DNA from: Thinopyrum elongatum
Taxonomy: Eukaryota; Streptophyta; Magnoliopsida; Poales; Poaceae
DNA: 64,000 nt
Direction: 5' to 3'
NCBI GenBank assembly: GCA_011799875.1
Contig: CM022301.1
Coordinates: 325,332,929-325,396,928, forward strand
Below the pieces are notes generated by a model, which did no database searches, had not been told where the DNA came from, and saw nothing but the letters and a program-made list of their open reading frames with translations. Below are positions 22,307-32,370 of this stretch, piece after piece. Position 1 is the first letter of the stretch, and each line of letters begins with the position of its first letter. A program made the position numbers and the translations under genes.

Positions 22307-23112
22307 TGTCGGATTCAGGGCTCCGCAAACCAGAAGAAGGTTCGAACTCTGGGGCGTGTGCGAAGAACTCAACCTCTCCAGCCAACCAACCCGTTGCCCT
22401 ACAGCCTAGCTAGATGAACAGGAAAGGAGATGGCCATGGCAGTTTACCCAGGTTCAGGCCACCTTGCGGTGTAAGACCCTACTCCTGCTTTGTGGTGGAT
22501 TAGCCTCACGAGGGGCTGACGATGAACTAGTACAGAGGATGAACAAGCTCGCGAGGCTCGCTCTGGTCAGAATATGAGTCTCTCCTTCTATGGTGGTGGC
22601 TAACCTATATTTATAGCGGCCTTGGTCCTCTTCCCCGAAAATGAAGGCGGGAAGGGATTCCACAACAACCAATTTGAAAGGGGACAAGTAGTACAGCTTA
22701 TCCTGACGAAAGGTAGTCTTCTCCTGCAAAGCTCTGGTCGTGACGCTGCGGTGGGCTTGGCGATGACATCCGTCCTGCTGTCCTGGCGGTCTTGGTCTCG
22801 TTGCACGGGAATGGAAACATTTGGCTGATTCTCTGCGCCCACTGGCGCCCGCCTGGCCTTGGTCTTCATGGCTTGCATCACCGCAACCTCATGAGGTTGG
22901 GCACTTGCATAGGAAACTCCGCTCCTCAGGAGCAGCCCAGGGGCGGCTGCTCCCTCAGGAGGTCTTGGCGTCGTTTGCCTCGCGTGGCTTGGCCCCTCGC
23001 GAGGGTCTTGTCTTGTTGGTGTTGTAGATGGGCCGTACCAGGCCGCCGATGGAGCCACGCCGTGGGCCGCAGGTAGGCAAGTCTGGGTACCCTGGTTCCC
23101 ACAACGCCGACA
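22307..23112 (-). repeat. 3' LTR of element C
   Basis: 806 bp, TGTCGG..CCGACA. Compared with its partner at 28793-29653 it lacks a stretch of about 46 bp near 22828. The minus-strand sequence just upstream of it, CAGGGGCTAC, is the likely end of the polypurine tract. Confidence 0.9.
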
Positions 23113-23406
23113 GTAGCCCCTGGGCCCAAGGCACGCTCAGACTTGGCTTCGAGGCGAAGCCAAAGGGCAAGGGCGAAGCGTCGCGGGCCCCAATTGCCTG
23201 CGGACCGAGCCGACGCGTGGCGCTTGATGGGACATGGGCATCTCCACTTCCCCACGCCGCCTCGGCAACCGCACGACTTGACAACTGCCTGGTGCATGCG
23301 GCCCAGCCATCATTGCCTGCTGCGCTCGCCTTCTGCTCCCCTTCCCTTCTGCAAACTCGCGCCTTCCTCACCAGATTCCACACCAGCTCCAATCCACTCC
23401 GTCGTC

Positions 23407-26400
23407 ATGGCCCCCAAGACGAAGAAGGGGACGGCTTGTGTGACCACAAAGCCCTCGCCGGGGCTGGAGCCAGTGTTGGAACGGTCCTCGGTGATCAACC
23501 AGGAGGGATTGGACAAGGTCCGGCAAGCCCTTGCCGCCGATTCCAACGAGTGGAAGGCGACGACGGACTGGCCTGCCTCCTGATTCTTAGCTGACTAGGA
23601 GGCCACCGAAATCCCCCTTCATCTCCACGCTCTTTTTGCCAGCCTGCTACCTCTGTTCTCCGATTTCTTCAATGCCATGCTCTCGCATTACCAGTCCACG
23701 CGCTGCATCTAGATCCTGGATCCATCATCCTCCTCTGTGCTTTTGCCTTCTTGTGCGAGGCCTTCGTGGGCATCGCCCCGTCCGTGGCCTTGCTCCGCCA
23801 CTTCTTCTCGCTCCACTTGGTCGATGGCAGGCAACGCTCAGGGTGCGTGTCGCTCCAGGCGATGGCGACAACCGCTGGCTCCGGCATCGACTTCACGCTC
23901 CGCCCGGATGCGAGGGGGTTCCGAAAGCAGTGGGTGTATGTAGATGCCACCGTGTTCAGCCCCCTGCTTCTTCTTCCATCAGCGCCGGCGGAACCAAGCT
24001 CTGGTTGAAGGCACGCGGAGCTTGCCGACCCGCGGATCGCGCGCATCCTGTCCAGGCTGGCCAAGCTGAGGCAAGAGGGGGTGACGATGGTGATGGTGGT
24101 GAAGGAATTCGTCCGGCGGCGCATCGCTCTGCTCCAGCACCATTCTCACCCGATGTGGGCCTTCACCGGCCCTGACGACCTCATGAGGCTCCAGGTGCCT
24201 TCGCTCCCTCCCAAGACGCAGCGCCGGGTGTTGCAGCTCCTGACTGGTGGGGAGCCCACAGCGCTTCCTCTTGAGGGGCCCCCTTTGTACAACTGCTAGA
24301 ACGGCAAGGCCTTCGCTGAGAAGATGCCGTGCTTTGACGAGTGGGGGCTGCTCCCCGAGGGCCATGTGGGGCCTCGTGACAACCCCCTCTTGGTGACTCT
24401 CATGCTGGGAGGTTCGGCGGTGCGCGCGCCAGAAGTGGCCACTGGAGATCAGGTGCCACAGTGTGCTCCTGAGGTGGCCGCTGGGGAGCAGCCACCACAT
24501 GCTCCTGAGGTGGCCGCCAGGGAGCAGCCACCATATGCTCCTGAGGTGGCCACCAGGGAGCAGCCACCACATGCTCCTGAGGTGGCCCCCAGGGAGCAGC
24601 CACCATATGCTCCTGAGGTGACCGCTTTCAGCCCCGCAGGTGGCGGGGAAGGGGGCCTGCCTGCGGACGCAGCTGCCGCCTCCGTCACAGGGGGCTACAC
24701 GCCGGCCTGCGGCGCATCCCTTCCGGATCTCGGGGTATCCCACAAGCGGAAGGGGCTCGGGAGCCGCTGCAACCTCATCCCGCGGGCCCTGAAAAAGAGG
24801 AAGTGGGTAGCCGTGGATGAGTAAGTACCTTGCCCTCCTTGACTTTTGCATATCGCGTCTTCTTCTGACTTTTGCCCCACAGGATCCCTCCTATCGCGGG
24901 GGTGAGCCCGTCCAGAGCGCGACCTCCGGAGGTCTCCGGTTCGGTCGTGCCCTTAGGCCTTTCGAGAAGGGTGGCGGCGCATGAGGCGGCATCTGCATAC
25001 GAACCGAGGCTGCCCCTGGGGGACCGCAGGCCTGCACCCCCAGCGTCCTTCTTCCGGAGCAGCGTCTGGGGCATGGAGGCGGCGCCGAGGGCTCCCCCGT
25101 TGGTTCATGCTGGCGGCTGGGCGACCCGCGCAATGGCTCCATCTTCAAGCGGCGGGGCTGGCCTGCGCCGTGCCCCATCCCCGTCCCCGGCCCGGGGAGC
25201 GGTCGAAGGAGCTCCAGCCCCCAGTCCCCCACCGGAGACGGGTGAGTCATCACGCGTTCCTCAAGCCGACCAGGGCGCGGAGGAAGGGATTGGCCGGGCA
25301 CTGGAGCTCGCGTGCGGGCGCAGTGCCATCCGTCACGACCTTCTCCGGGAAGCGACAAGCGCACTGGGCCGCCTCGGGACGGAGCTTGCCAATGTTGACA
25401 CACGCCTCGAGGCGGAGGGCCTTCGCCTGGCGCGCGAATGGCACCAGCTGAAAGTCGCCATTAACCTTGGTCACTTGCAGCACGAGCACACCCGCGCGGA
25501 GGCGGAGGAGTCTCTTGTGGCGTCACTGGAGGCCCGCGATCGTGCCCTGGAGGAGGCCCGAGTCGCGGACCATCCGCATGACATGGCGGAGGCGCGCGAG
25601 AAGGAGCTCCAAACCTCCAACGCCCTCCTCGAGCAGAGAGTCCGGGCGCGCATGGCAGCGCTTGCCGCTCCGACGACTGGGCCGTCCACGAGCGCGGCGA
25701 GGCCCTCTATGCCCGACGACTCGCTGACACTGGCGGCGGCGGAGCTAAGCCTGGAGCGCGAGCGACTGGAGGTGATGTAGCGCCAAGTGGCCTCAGCCGA
25801 GGATGCCCTTGCCTCTCGGGAGATGAGGATCCAGCAAGAGGTCGAACAGAAGGTGGCGAGGATCCGCGAGACCCTCGTCGAGGAATATCACCAGAAGCTG
25901 GAGCTCCAGGAAGCTCGCTTCAAGCAGTGGCGCGCCGAGCTGCAGGGCAAGGCTGATGCCCTCGAGGAGAAGCTAGCCGTGGCGGAGCAGCGCGGGGAGG
26001 CCGCTGAGGCAGCTCGGGCCACCGCTGAGGCCGAGCTGTCTTCCCTTCATCAGCAAGTTGAAGGTGTTACGGCCCTCATGGAGAAAGCCTCGGACGAGGC
26101 GAGCCGCCACCGGACGCTGCAGCGTGAGCGTTCCTTGATGTTCGAGGCCCTCGGGCTCAGGGCCAACCGGGCCTTGAGCGACATCTGCGATGAGAACGTC
26201 CCCTACCCACACAAAGCCGACGACGCCGGCTACCTCAGCTTCTTCACCCAGGTCGTGACCCGCCTCGAGGGCGGGGCTGCGAGGGCATGCCAGCTCATCA
26301 TGGAGAAGAGCCGCGACCTCCTTGGGCGCGCGTTCTCGCGCGTCTTCAGCCATCTTCTTAGCCTTGATCCTGACTTTGACTTCGACGCCACGAAAGCCCC

Positions 26401-26572
26401 CGTGCCTTGGGCAATCCAAGGCGTCCTAGCAAACTGGGTGAATGATCACGTGGATGACCTGATCGCGGAACTCGCCCCTGCCGACGACGCGGTTGCGCCT
26501 GCGAACGAAAAGGGCGGAGCTGCTGAAGATGATAGTGGTAGCGACGGTGATGATGACAGCGCTCCTCGCTAA
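23407..26572 (+). pseudogene. Long two-exon gene antisense to element C (gypsy-type transposon protein, Transposase_28-like)
   Basis: Exon 1 begins at ATG 23407 (MAPKTKKGTACV) and ends at 24820. A 62-bp intron (GTAAGT..CCCCACAG) is followed by exon 2 at 24883-26572, and the join GA|G keeps frame. Exon 1 carries the plant 'putative gypsy type transposon' domain (EAFVGIAPSVALLRHFFSL; QWVYVDATVFSPL; MWAFTGPDDLMRL) and a basic patch (RALKKRKWVAVDE). A 36-bp tandem repeat encodes APEVAAGEQPPH and variants (24427-24620). Exon 2 is Ala/Glu/Arg-rich coiled coil, then a globular end (LSFFTQVVTRLEGGAARAC) and an acidic tail. Defects: TGA at 23581, other stops and a frameshift before 23751, a stop near 24007, TAG at 24298-24300 and TAG at 25778-25780. 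The role of such proteins is unknown; no catalytic residues are evident. Confidence 0.75.
24427..24620 (+). repeat. 36-bp coding minisatellite
   Basis: Five to six head-to-tail copies of a 36-bp unit starting GCTCCTGAGGTGGCC encode 12-residue repeats (APEVAxxEQPP[H/Y]). They differ by a few substitutions, with first and last copies the most divergent, as expected for slippage-driven growth. Confidence 0.85.
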
Positions 26573-28430
26573 GCTTGTGTTTCCCCGCCTTCCTGTCAGA
26601 ACTTTGAAGGTGACCCTGCAGGGATGCGAAAGCATTTTTTGGGAGAGAGCTCTCCTATGATGTACAAAACAATGATATGCCTTCTAAGTTATTTTTGGAG
26701 ATACGCTGTCGTGAGCTGGGAGGCTCTTGACTGAAGTAGTTGGTGTGACTTAGCTTTTGGTGCTCGCGATCTTGGGCAAGTTCTTGTATAGCAGAGATGC
26801 GCTTCTCCTAAGATGGGCCCTCCGTAGCCCCCAGTCCGCGAAGATTCAGGAGGGGCTCGCGAGAGCTTCGGGTCTCCTGATGTGCCCCTGTCGGGCGTCA
26901 AGCTTTGTGGAAGCGTAAGAGGCGCTCGGTGCTGAGTACCCCCAAGGCCAAGAGCAGAATACTCCTAAGGCCAAGAGCGGAGTGCCGAGCATGGTGCGTG
27001 CCTGCTGGCTCGCTTGAGAGCGCTGCGCGAGGATCTAGGCGCCAAAGCTTTGGCAAGGGGTGCGCACGGGCGGACCCGTGGCAATTGCGTCTTCGGCCCC
27101 GAGGGGGCCCTGATGCCGCTGGGGCTAGCTCAGGTGCGCACGCCGTACCCAGCCCTTGCTCGTGGGGCGCTCGGGAGGGGACAGTGGGCAGTAGCCGCGC
27201 CTCCAAAACACAAATAGGAGAGAAAAAGGGAAACACCGCAAATCAAAAAAATTTCCCCCCTTTTTCTTTTTAGCAAACGCACGAAACTTCGAATTTCATT
27301 CAAAAACAGCGAACCGGATTACAGAAGAGGGCAAAAAGGGAAAACCGCCGCATCCCGCGTCTACACTAATCTTCTCACCATCACGGAGCTCAGTGCTTCC
27401 ACTGGGCGTGGGCATAGTCATTGGGGGACAGTGTCGTCTGCCAGCACGGAGCATGGTGCTTCCACTAGGACGTGGGTGGGAACCCCCGTGAGGCCCAAGG
27501 GCGGCGCTCAGGAGACTCCGGGGCGTGTACAGCCGCACTCATTATTACGTGAGAGTGTCACGAGCGGAGACTTCAGGGGTGCTTCTTGTCCCCTGGGCGG
27601 GGACCCTGCCCCGCGCATGCCCCGACCACCATTGGGGCATCCGGAAACCAGGACAGGACCAAGGGGTAAGGGCTTCACGGGCGGTGGTCAGGCGGCCGCG
27701 GGCCCTCGACCGCGGGAGGGCTCGCCGGTGCCTTCCCCGACGAAGGACCCACTTACGGATGGCACGCACCACCGTAGTGGTGACGCCTTGCGCACCCCGC
27801 CTGTCCCGAGGCTGGGCCAACGTCCGGAGGTTCACCGCCGTGGCGCGGTTTACCTGCGATCTAAGGTTAGTGCGACATGTCCCAAAGGTATTAGTTGTAA
27901 CTGGTGACCGCTGCTGTCGAAGGCGCCGGCGAGGCGTTGGATCGGCTCGTAAGGGGCCCCGGCCCCGCGTGGCCTTGCCGATCCTGATGTCCAGGCCGAC
28001 GAGGGGAACGTGCGAGGGCTTCTTCTTTGCTCGTACAACGAGCCCATCGATGCTGGTACAGGGGAACCGAGGGCCGTCGTCCTGAGGCCGGCACCCAGTC
28101 CCTCCATTCTGCTGCCCACCATCCTCGGTGCCGGGTCATGCCGACCAGGGACTGGTCCTTCGACGCGACCCCGGGAGGGGCTGCCTACCCCGGCCGTGCT
28201 CCGGGGAAACACATCTTGGGTCGGACAGGCGGCGTCGTGTGCCAAGCCGTCGCTGCGAGACCCTCCGGATCCCCTTCGGAGAGGCAGGCAGACACAGCGA
28301 GGGCAAGCGTGAACCTCGGGCGGTGCCCGCGATGCAGGCGGGATGCAGAAAGGCGCCGCGCCCTTGCAGGCGGCGTCAAGCAGCTCGGCAACCCGCCCAA
28401 GTGAGGCATCATGGCCGCCTTCTGCCAACC
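26573..28430 (-). other. Non-coding internal region of element C
   Basis: GC-rich sequence between the stop of the antisense gene and the gag remnant. It probably includes the 3'-UTR of the antisense gene and untranslated leader of the element. Long open frames on both strands here reflect GC content; none has a recognisable domain. Confidence 0.5.
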
Positions 28431-28766
28431 TGCATCACAGCAACTCGCGCGCCACGACGAGCGCGGCTCGCATGTTCGCTTGCTCCCAGCGAGCACGCAG
28501 GGTCGCCGCCACGGCATAGCCAGAAGACTGCGTGGTGGCACGATTGTGGCGCCGCACGGGAGAGGGTGACGGCGGCCCGTATCGCCGATGGTCGACGACG
28601 CTGGCAACCATGCTGGGCGCGGGGCGTACGGGGAGGCGAGCTCCGTGACCGGGAGCCGCCGCCTGGGTGGGGCGAGCGGCCCAACGCTCAGCGCAAGCTC
28701 AGGGATCCTCTGCCATGGGCGCGACGAGGCGAGGACGGGACATGATTGACGAAGAGGCCGAGTTTC
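28431..28766 (-). pseudogene. Decayed gag N-terminus of element C
   Basis: In one minus-strand frame ARWEQANMRAALVVARELL parallels NAQAALLMARELL in the gag of element D, at the same distance from the LTR. The initiator context CCCATGGCAGAGGATCCCTGA is stopped after five codons. The rest of gag is deleted, so C cannot supply its own gag. Confidence 0.55.
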
Positions 28767-28792
28767 GACACACCCCTACCTGGCGCGCCAAA
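28767..28792 (-). promoter_or_regulatory. Primer-binding site of element C
   Basis: The minus strand reads ATTTGGCGCGCCAGGTAGGG directly inside the 5' LTR, as in element D. It marks the start of minus-strand DNA synthesis and sets the transcription direction of C. Confidence 0.8.
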
Positions 28793-29653
28793 TGTCGGAT
28801 TCAGGGCTCCGCAGACCTGAAGAAGGTTCAAACTCTGGGGCGTGTGCGAAGAACTCAACCTCTCCAGCCAACCAACCTGTCGCCCTACAGCCTAGCTTGA
28901 TGAACAGGAAAGGAGATGGACACAGCAGTTTACCCAGGTTCGGGCCACCTTGTGGTGTAAGACCCTACTCATGCTTTGTGGTGGATTAGCCTCACGAGGG
29001 GCTGAGGATGAACTAGTACAGAGGATGAACAAGCTCGCGAGGCTCGCTCCGGTCAGAATATGAGTCTCTCCTTCTATGGTGGTGGCTAACCTATATTTAT
29101 AGCGGCCTCGGTCCTCTTCCGCGAAAATGAAGGCGGGAAGGGATTCCACAACGGCCAATTTGAAAGGGGACAAGTAGTACAGCTTATCCTGATGAAAGGT
29201 GGTCTTCTCCTGCAAAGCTCTGGTCGTGACACTGCGGTGGGCTCGGCGATGACATCCGTCCTGCCGTCCTGGCAGTCTTGGTCTCGTTGCACGGGAATGG
29301 AAACCTTTGGCTGATTCCTCGGGCCCCCGCGCCTGCGCTTGCCTCCTTAGCACCAAAGAGGAAACATGCTCCTCTGTGCCCGCTGGCGCCCGCCTGGCCT
29401 TGGTCGTCATGGCTTGCGTCACCGTAACCTCATGAGGTTGGGCACTTGCATAGGAAACTCCACTCCTCAGGAGCAACCCAGGGGCGGCTGCTCCCTCAGG
29501 AGGTCTTGGCATCGTCTGCCTCACGAGGCTTGGCCCCTCGCGAGGGTCTTGTCTTATTGGTGTTGTAGATGGGCCATACCAGGCCGCTGATGGAGCCATG
29601 CCGTGGGCTGTAGGCAGGCAAGTCTGGGTACCCTGGTTCCCAGAACGCCGACA
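28793..29653 (-). repeat. 5' LTR of element C
   Basis: 861 bp, TGTCGG..CCGACA, followed on the plus strand by the target duplication ATTCT. A TATA-like CTATAAATATAGG lies at about 29090-29102 on the minus strand. Confidence 0.9.
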
Positions 29654-29658
29654 ATTCT

Positions 29659-30087
29659 CTCTATAGATTTGATAAAGGTGATATTCCTTATAACAAGTCT
29701 TGTAGTCAGTGTTTGGATGAATTTGATAATTCTATTGTTAAGCAAGAAAACTTCAATGTGCAAATTAGTGATCAATTGAAACGTAATGCTATCGTGATTG
29801 AACATTTAAGTGATATGATGTTTAGAATTGCTAATGATGTTAAAGGCTTATGTAAACATGCATCCATTGTTCAAACTCAGCTAGAACAAGTTTCTAAATC
29901 ACAAAATGACTTGCTTAATGAGATGAACAATAAAATGAATGATCATGTTGTTATGGTATTGACTAGGGGAGGTAAAATGACTCAGGATCCTCTATATCCT
30001 GAAGGTCATCCTAAAAGAATTGAGCAATATTCTCAGAGAATTAATAATGATGCACATGGCTCACCTAGGAAGAAGAAAAAGAAAAAG
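29659..30087 (+). pseudogene. Element A gag, 3' part
   Basis: The sequence continues gag after the element C insertion: MDEFDNSIVKQENFNVQISD, KHASIVQTQLEQVSKSQNDL and a Lys-rich end. It is open for about 125 codons. Homologous residues are found in element B (MDEFDNFTVKQENFN, 36910 minus strand). It ends at the AAGCC target site of element B. Confidence 0.75.
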
Positions 30088-30684
30088 CCCTAACAAGTTG
30101 ACTCGATTACATGACAAATCTCATCCAACTCCATCCTCATCCAGAAAGCCTGCGAAGGAATTACTCACTCCCGACGATGAGCATCATGAAGTTGCTGATG
30201 AAGAAGGGTTGGTGACGATGATGCTGTCGAATCCCCCTCTCCGGAGCCCCGAACGGACTCCAGAACAGCACTCCCGATGAAGAATAGGAGGTGGCGGCGG
30301 CTCCGTATCATAAAACGCGATGAAACTTCTCCTATTTTTTCTCTCGGAAAAACAGAATTTATAGGCTTGGAATTAGGTCAGACGATCACCTATGGGACCC
30401 ACAAGGCATCAGGGCTTTCCTTGGGGGTAGGCACACCCTGTTGCTTTGTGAGCAACTGGTGGCCCCCCTCCGGTGGATCTTCGTTCCAGTATTTTTTATT
30501 TATTCAATAAAAATTCTCCAAAAAGTTTTGTCTGATACCGAGAACTTCTTCTGCACAAAAACAACACCATGGTAGTTTTGCTAAAAAAAGCGTCAGTCCG
30601 GGTTAGTTTCATTCAAATCATGCGAATTAGAATCCACAACAAGAGCAAAGTGTTCTGAAAAGTAGATATGACGGAGACATATCA
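30088..30684 (-). repeat. Partial 3' LTR of element B
   Basis: Only the first ~597 bp of the LTR (read on the minus strand from TGATATGTCTCC at 30684) remain. The missing ~810 bp were lost at AAGCCCTAAC, a word also present in the complete LTR at 39056. A TATA-like CCTATAAATTC lies at about 30355-30365 on the minus strand. Confidence 0.85.
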
Positions 30685-30712
30685 ACTCCCGCAAGCTTAA
30701 CGCATTGCTTGT

Positions 30713-32365
30713 TGATACGTCTCCAATGTATCTATAATTTATGAAGTATTCATGCCATGTTTACAACAATTTTATATGGTTTGGGTGCAATTTTATATGA
30801 TTTAAATGAAACTAACCTAGACTAACGATGTTTTCAGCAGAACTACCCTGGTGTTGGTTTTTGTGCAGAAATCAAAGTTCTCCAAATGCAGCGAAACTTT
30901 TTGACGATTTTTTGGAAGAAAAGAGGCACTAGAAGATTTGTGGGAGGGCCAGAAGAGCCATGAGGTGGCCACTACCCACCTGGGCGCGCCAGCCCCCCTC
31001 TGACGTGTGCTGGTGGGTAATGGGCCCCTCGAAGCCCATCTCAGTGTGAGACCGATGCCAAAAAATCCTATAAATACAGATACCCCCAGAAATAACCCTA
31101 GATCGGAAGTTCCACCGCAGCAAGCCTCTGTAGCCATGAAAAACCTATCTAGACCTTGTTTCGGCACCCTACTGGAGGGGGAAATGATCACCGGAGGCCA
31201 TCTTCATCATCTCGGCAGCCACCATAATGAGGAGGGAGTAGTCCACCCTCGAGGCTGAGGGTTTGTACTAGTAGCTATGTGTTTGATCTCTATCTCTCCT
31301 ATTCTTGATTTCGCACGATCTTGATGTATCTCGAGCTTTGTTAATATAGTTGGATCATATGGTGTTTTCCCCTCTCTATCTTGTTATGATGAATTGAGTT
31401 TTTACCTTTGAGGTTTCACTTTTATCGAATAAAATACTTTGTTGGATTTGAGAACACTTGATATATATCTTGGATATGAATACCCATGGTGACAATGGGG
31501 TATTATGTTGATTCACTTGATGCATGTTTTGGCACTCAACTCGCGGGTTCCCGGGGTGACATTGGGGTAATCTATGCATAGGGGTTGATGCACATTTTCA
31601 TCCTACTTTCTCTGGTAGAAATCTTGGGGCACTCTTTGAAGTTCTTTGTGTTGGATTGAATATTATGAATATGAAGTTGTTTGATGCATATCGTATAATC
31701 AACTCACGGATACTTGTGGTGACATTGGAGTATCTAGGTGACATTAGAGTTGGTTGATGTGTATCATATGGTGTTATTTTAGTACGAACTCTAGGGCTGT
31801 TTGTGAAACTTATAGGGATGGCTCAATAGATTGATCAGAGAAGATAACTTTGAGGTGGTTTCGTACCCTACAAACAATTTCATCTTATGTTCTCCGCTAG
31901 ATAAGAACTTTGGAGTGATTCTTTCGCATGTTGAGGGATTGTTATATGATTCAACTATGTTAGCATTGTTGAGAGATTGCACTAGTGAAAGTATGAACCC
32001 TAGGCCTTATTTTCAAGCATTGCAATACCGTTTGTGCTCACTTTTGTTACTTGCTACCTTGCTGTTTTTATTGTTCCTTTTACAAAAATCAATATCTACA
32101 ATCATTACTACACTTGTATCACCATCTCTTCGCCGAACTAGTGCACCTATACAATTTACCATTGTATTTGGTGTGTTGGGGGCACAAGAAACTCTTTGTT
32201 ATTTGGTTGCAGGGTTATTTGAGAGAGACCATCTTCATCCTACGCCTCCCACGGATTGATAAACCTTAGGTCATCCACTTGAGGGAAAATTGCTACTGTC
32301 CTACAAAACTCTGCGCTTGGAGGCCCAACACGAGTCTACAAGAATAAGTTGTGTAGTAGACATCA
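30713..32365 (+). mobile_element. Solo LTR H in element B
   Basis: A single 1,653-bp LTR, TGATACGTCTCC..AGACATCA, is flanked by perfect 5-bp duplications CTTGT (30708-30712 and 32366-32370). There is no internal region, so it arose by recombination between the two LTRs of a full element. A TATA box CTATAAATA is at 31068-31076. The uninterrupted target is visible in element A at about 44490-44520. It differs in sequence from the A/B LTR and from the element E LTR apart from the first bases. Confidence 0.93.
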
Positions 32366-32370
32366 CTTGT

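Larger units (their letters stand above)
22307..29653 (-). mobile_element. Element C: complete non-autonomous Gypsy element in element A
   Basis: C is 7,347 bp, flanked by perfect 5-bp duplications ATTCT (22302-22306 and 29654-29658), with ends TGTCGG..CCGACA. The primer site beside the right LTR sets the orientation as minus. Only a decayed start of gag remains next to the primer site, and no protease, RT or integrase is present. Most of the interior is a long gene on the opposite strand. Its LTRs match that of element D, so C looks like a non-autonomous derivative of the D family. By hand count the first ~395 bp of its two LTRs differ at about 18 sites. Confidence 0.92.

Noticed and set aside
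27431..28745. Several open frames of 150-200 codons on both strands inside element C
   Set aside because: They are Arg/Pro/Gly-rich, overlap each other in many frames and show no domain. GC content explains them.
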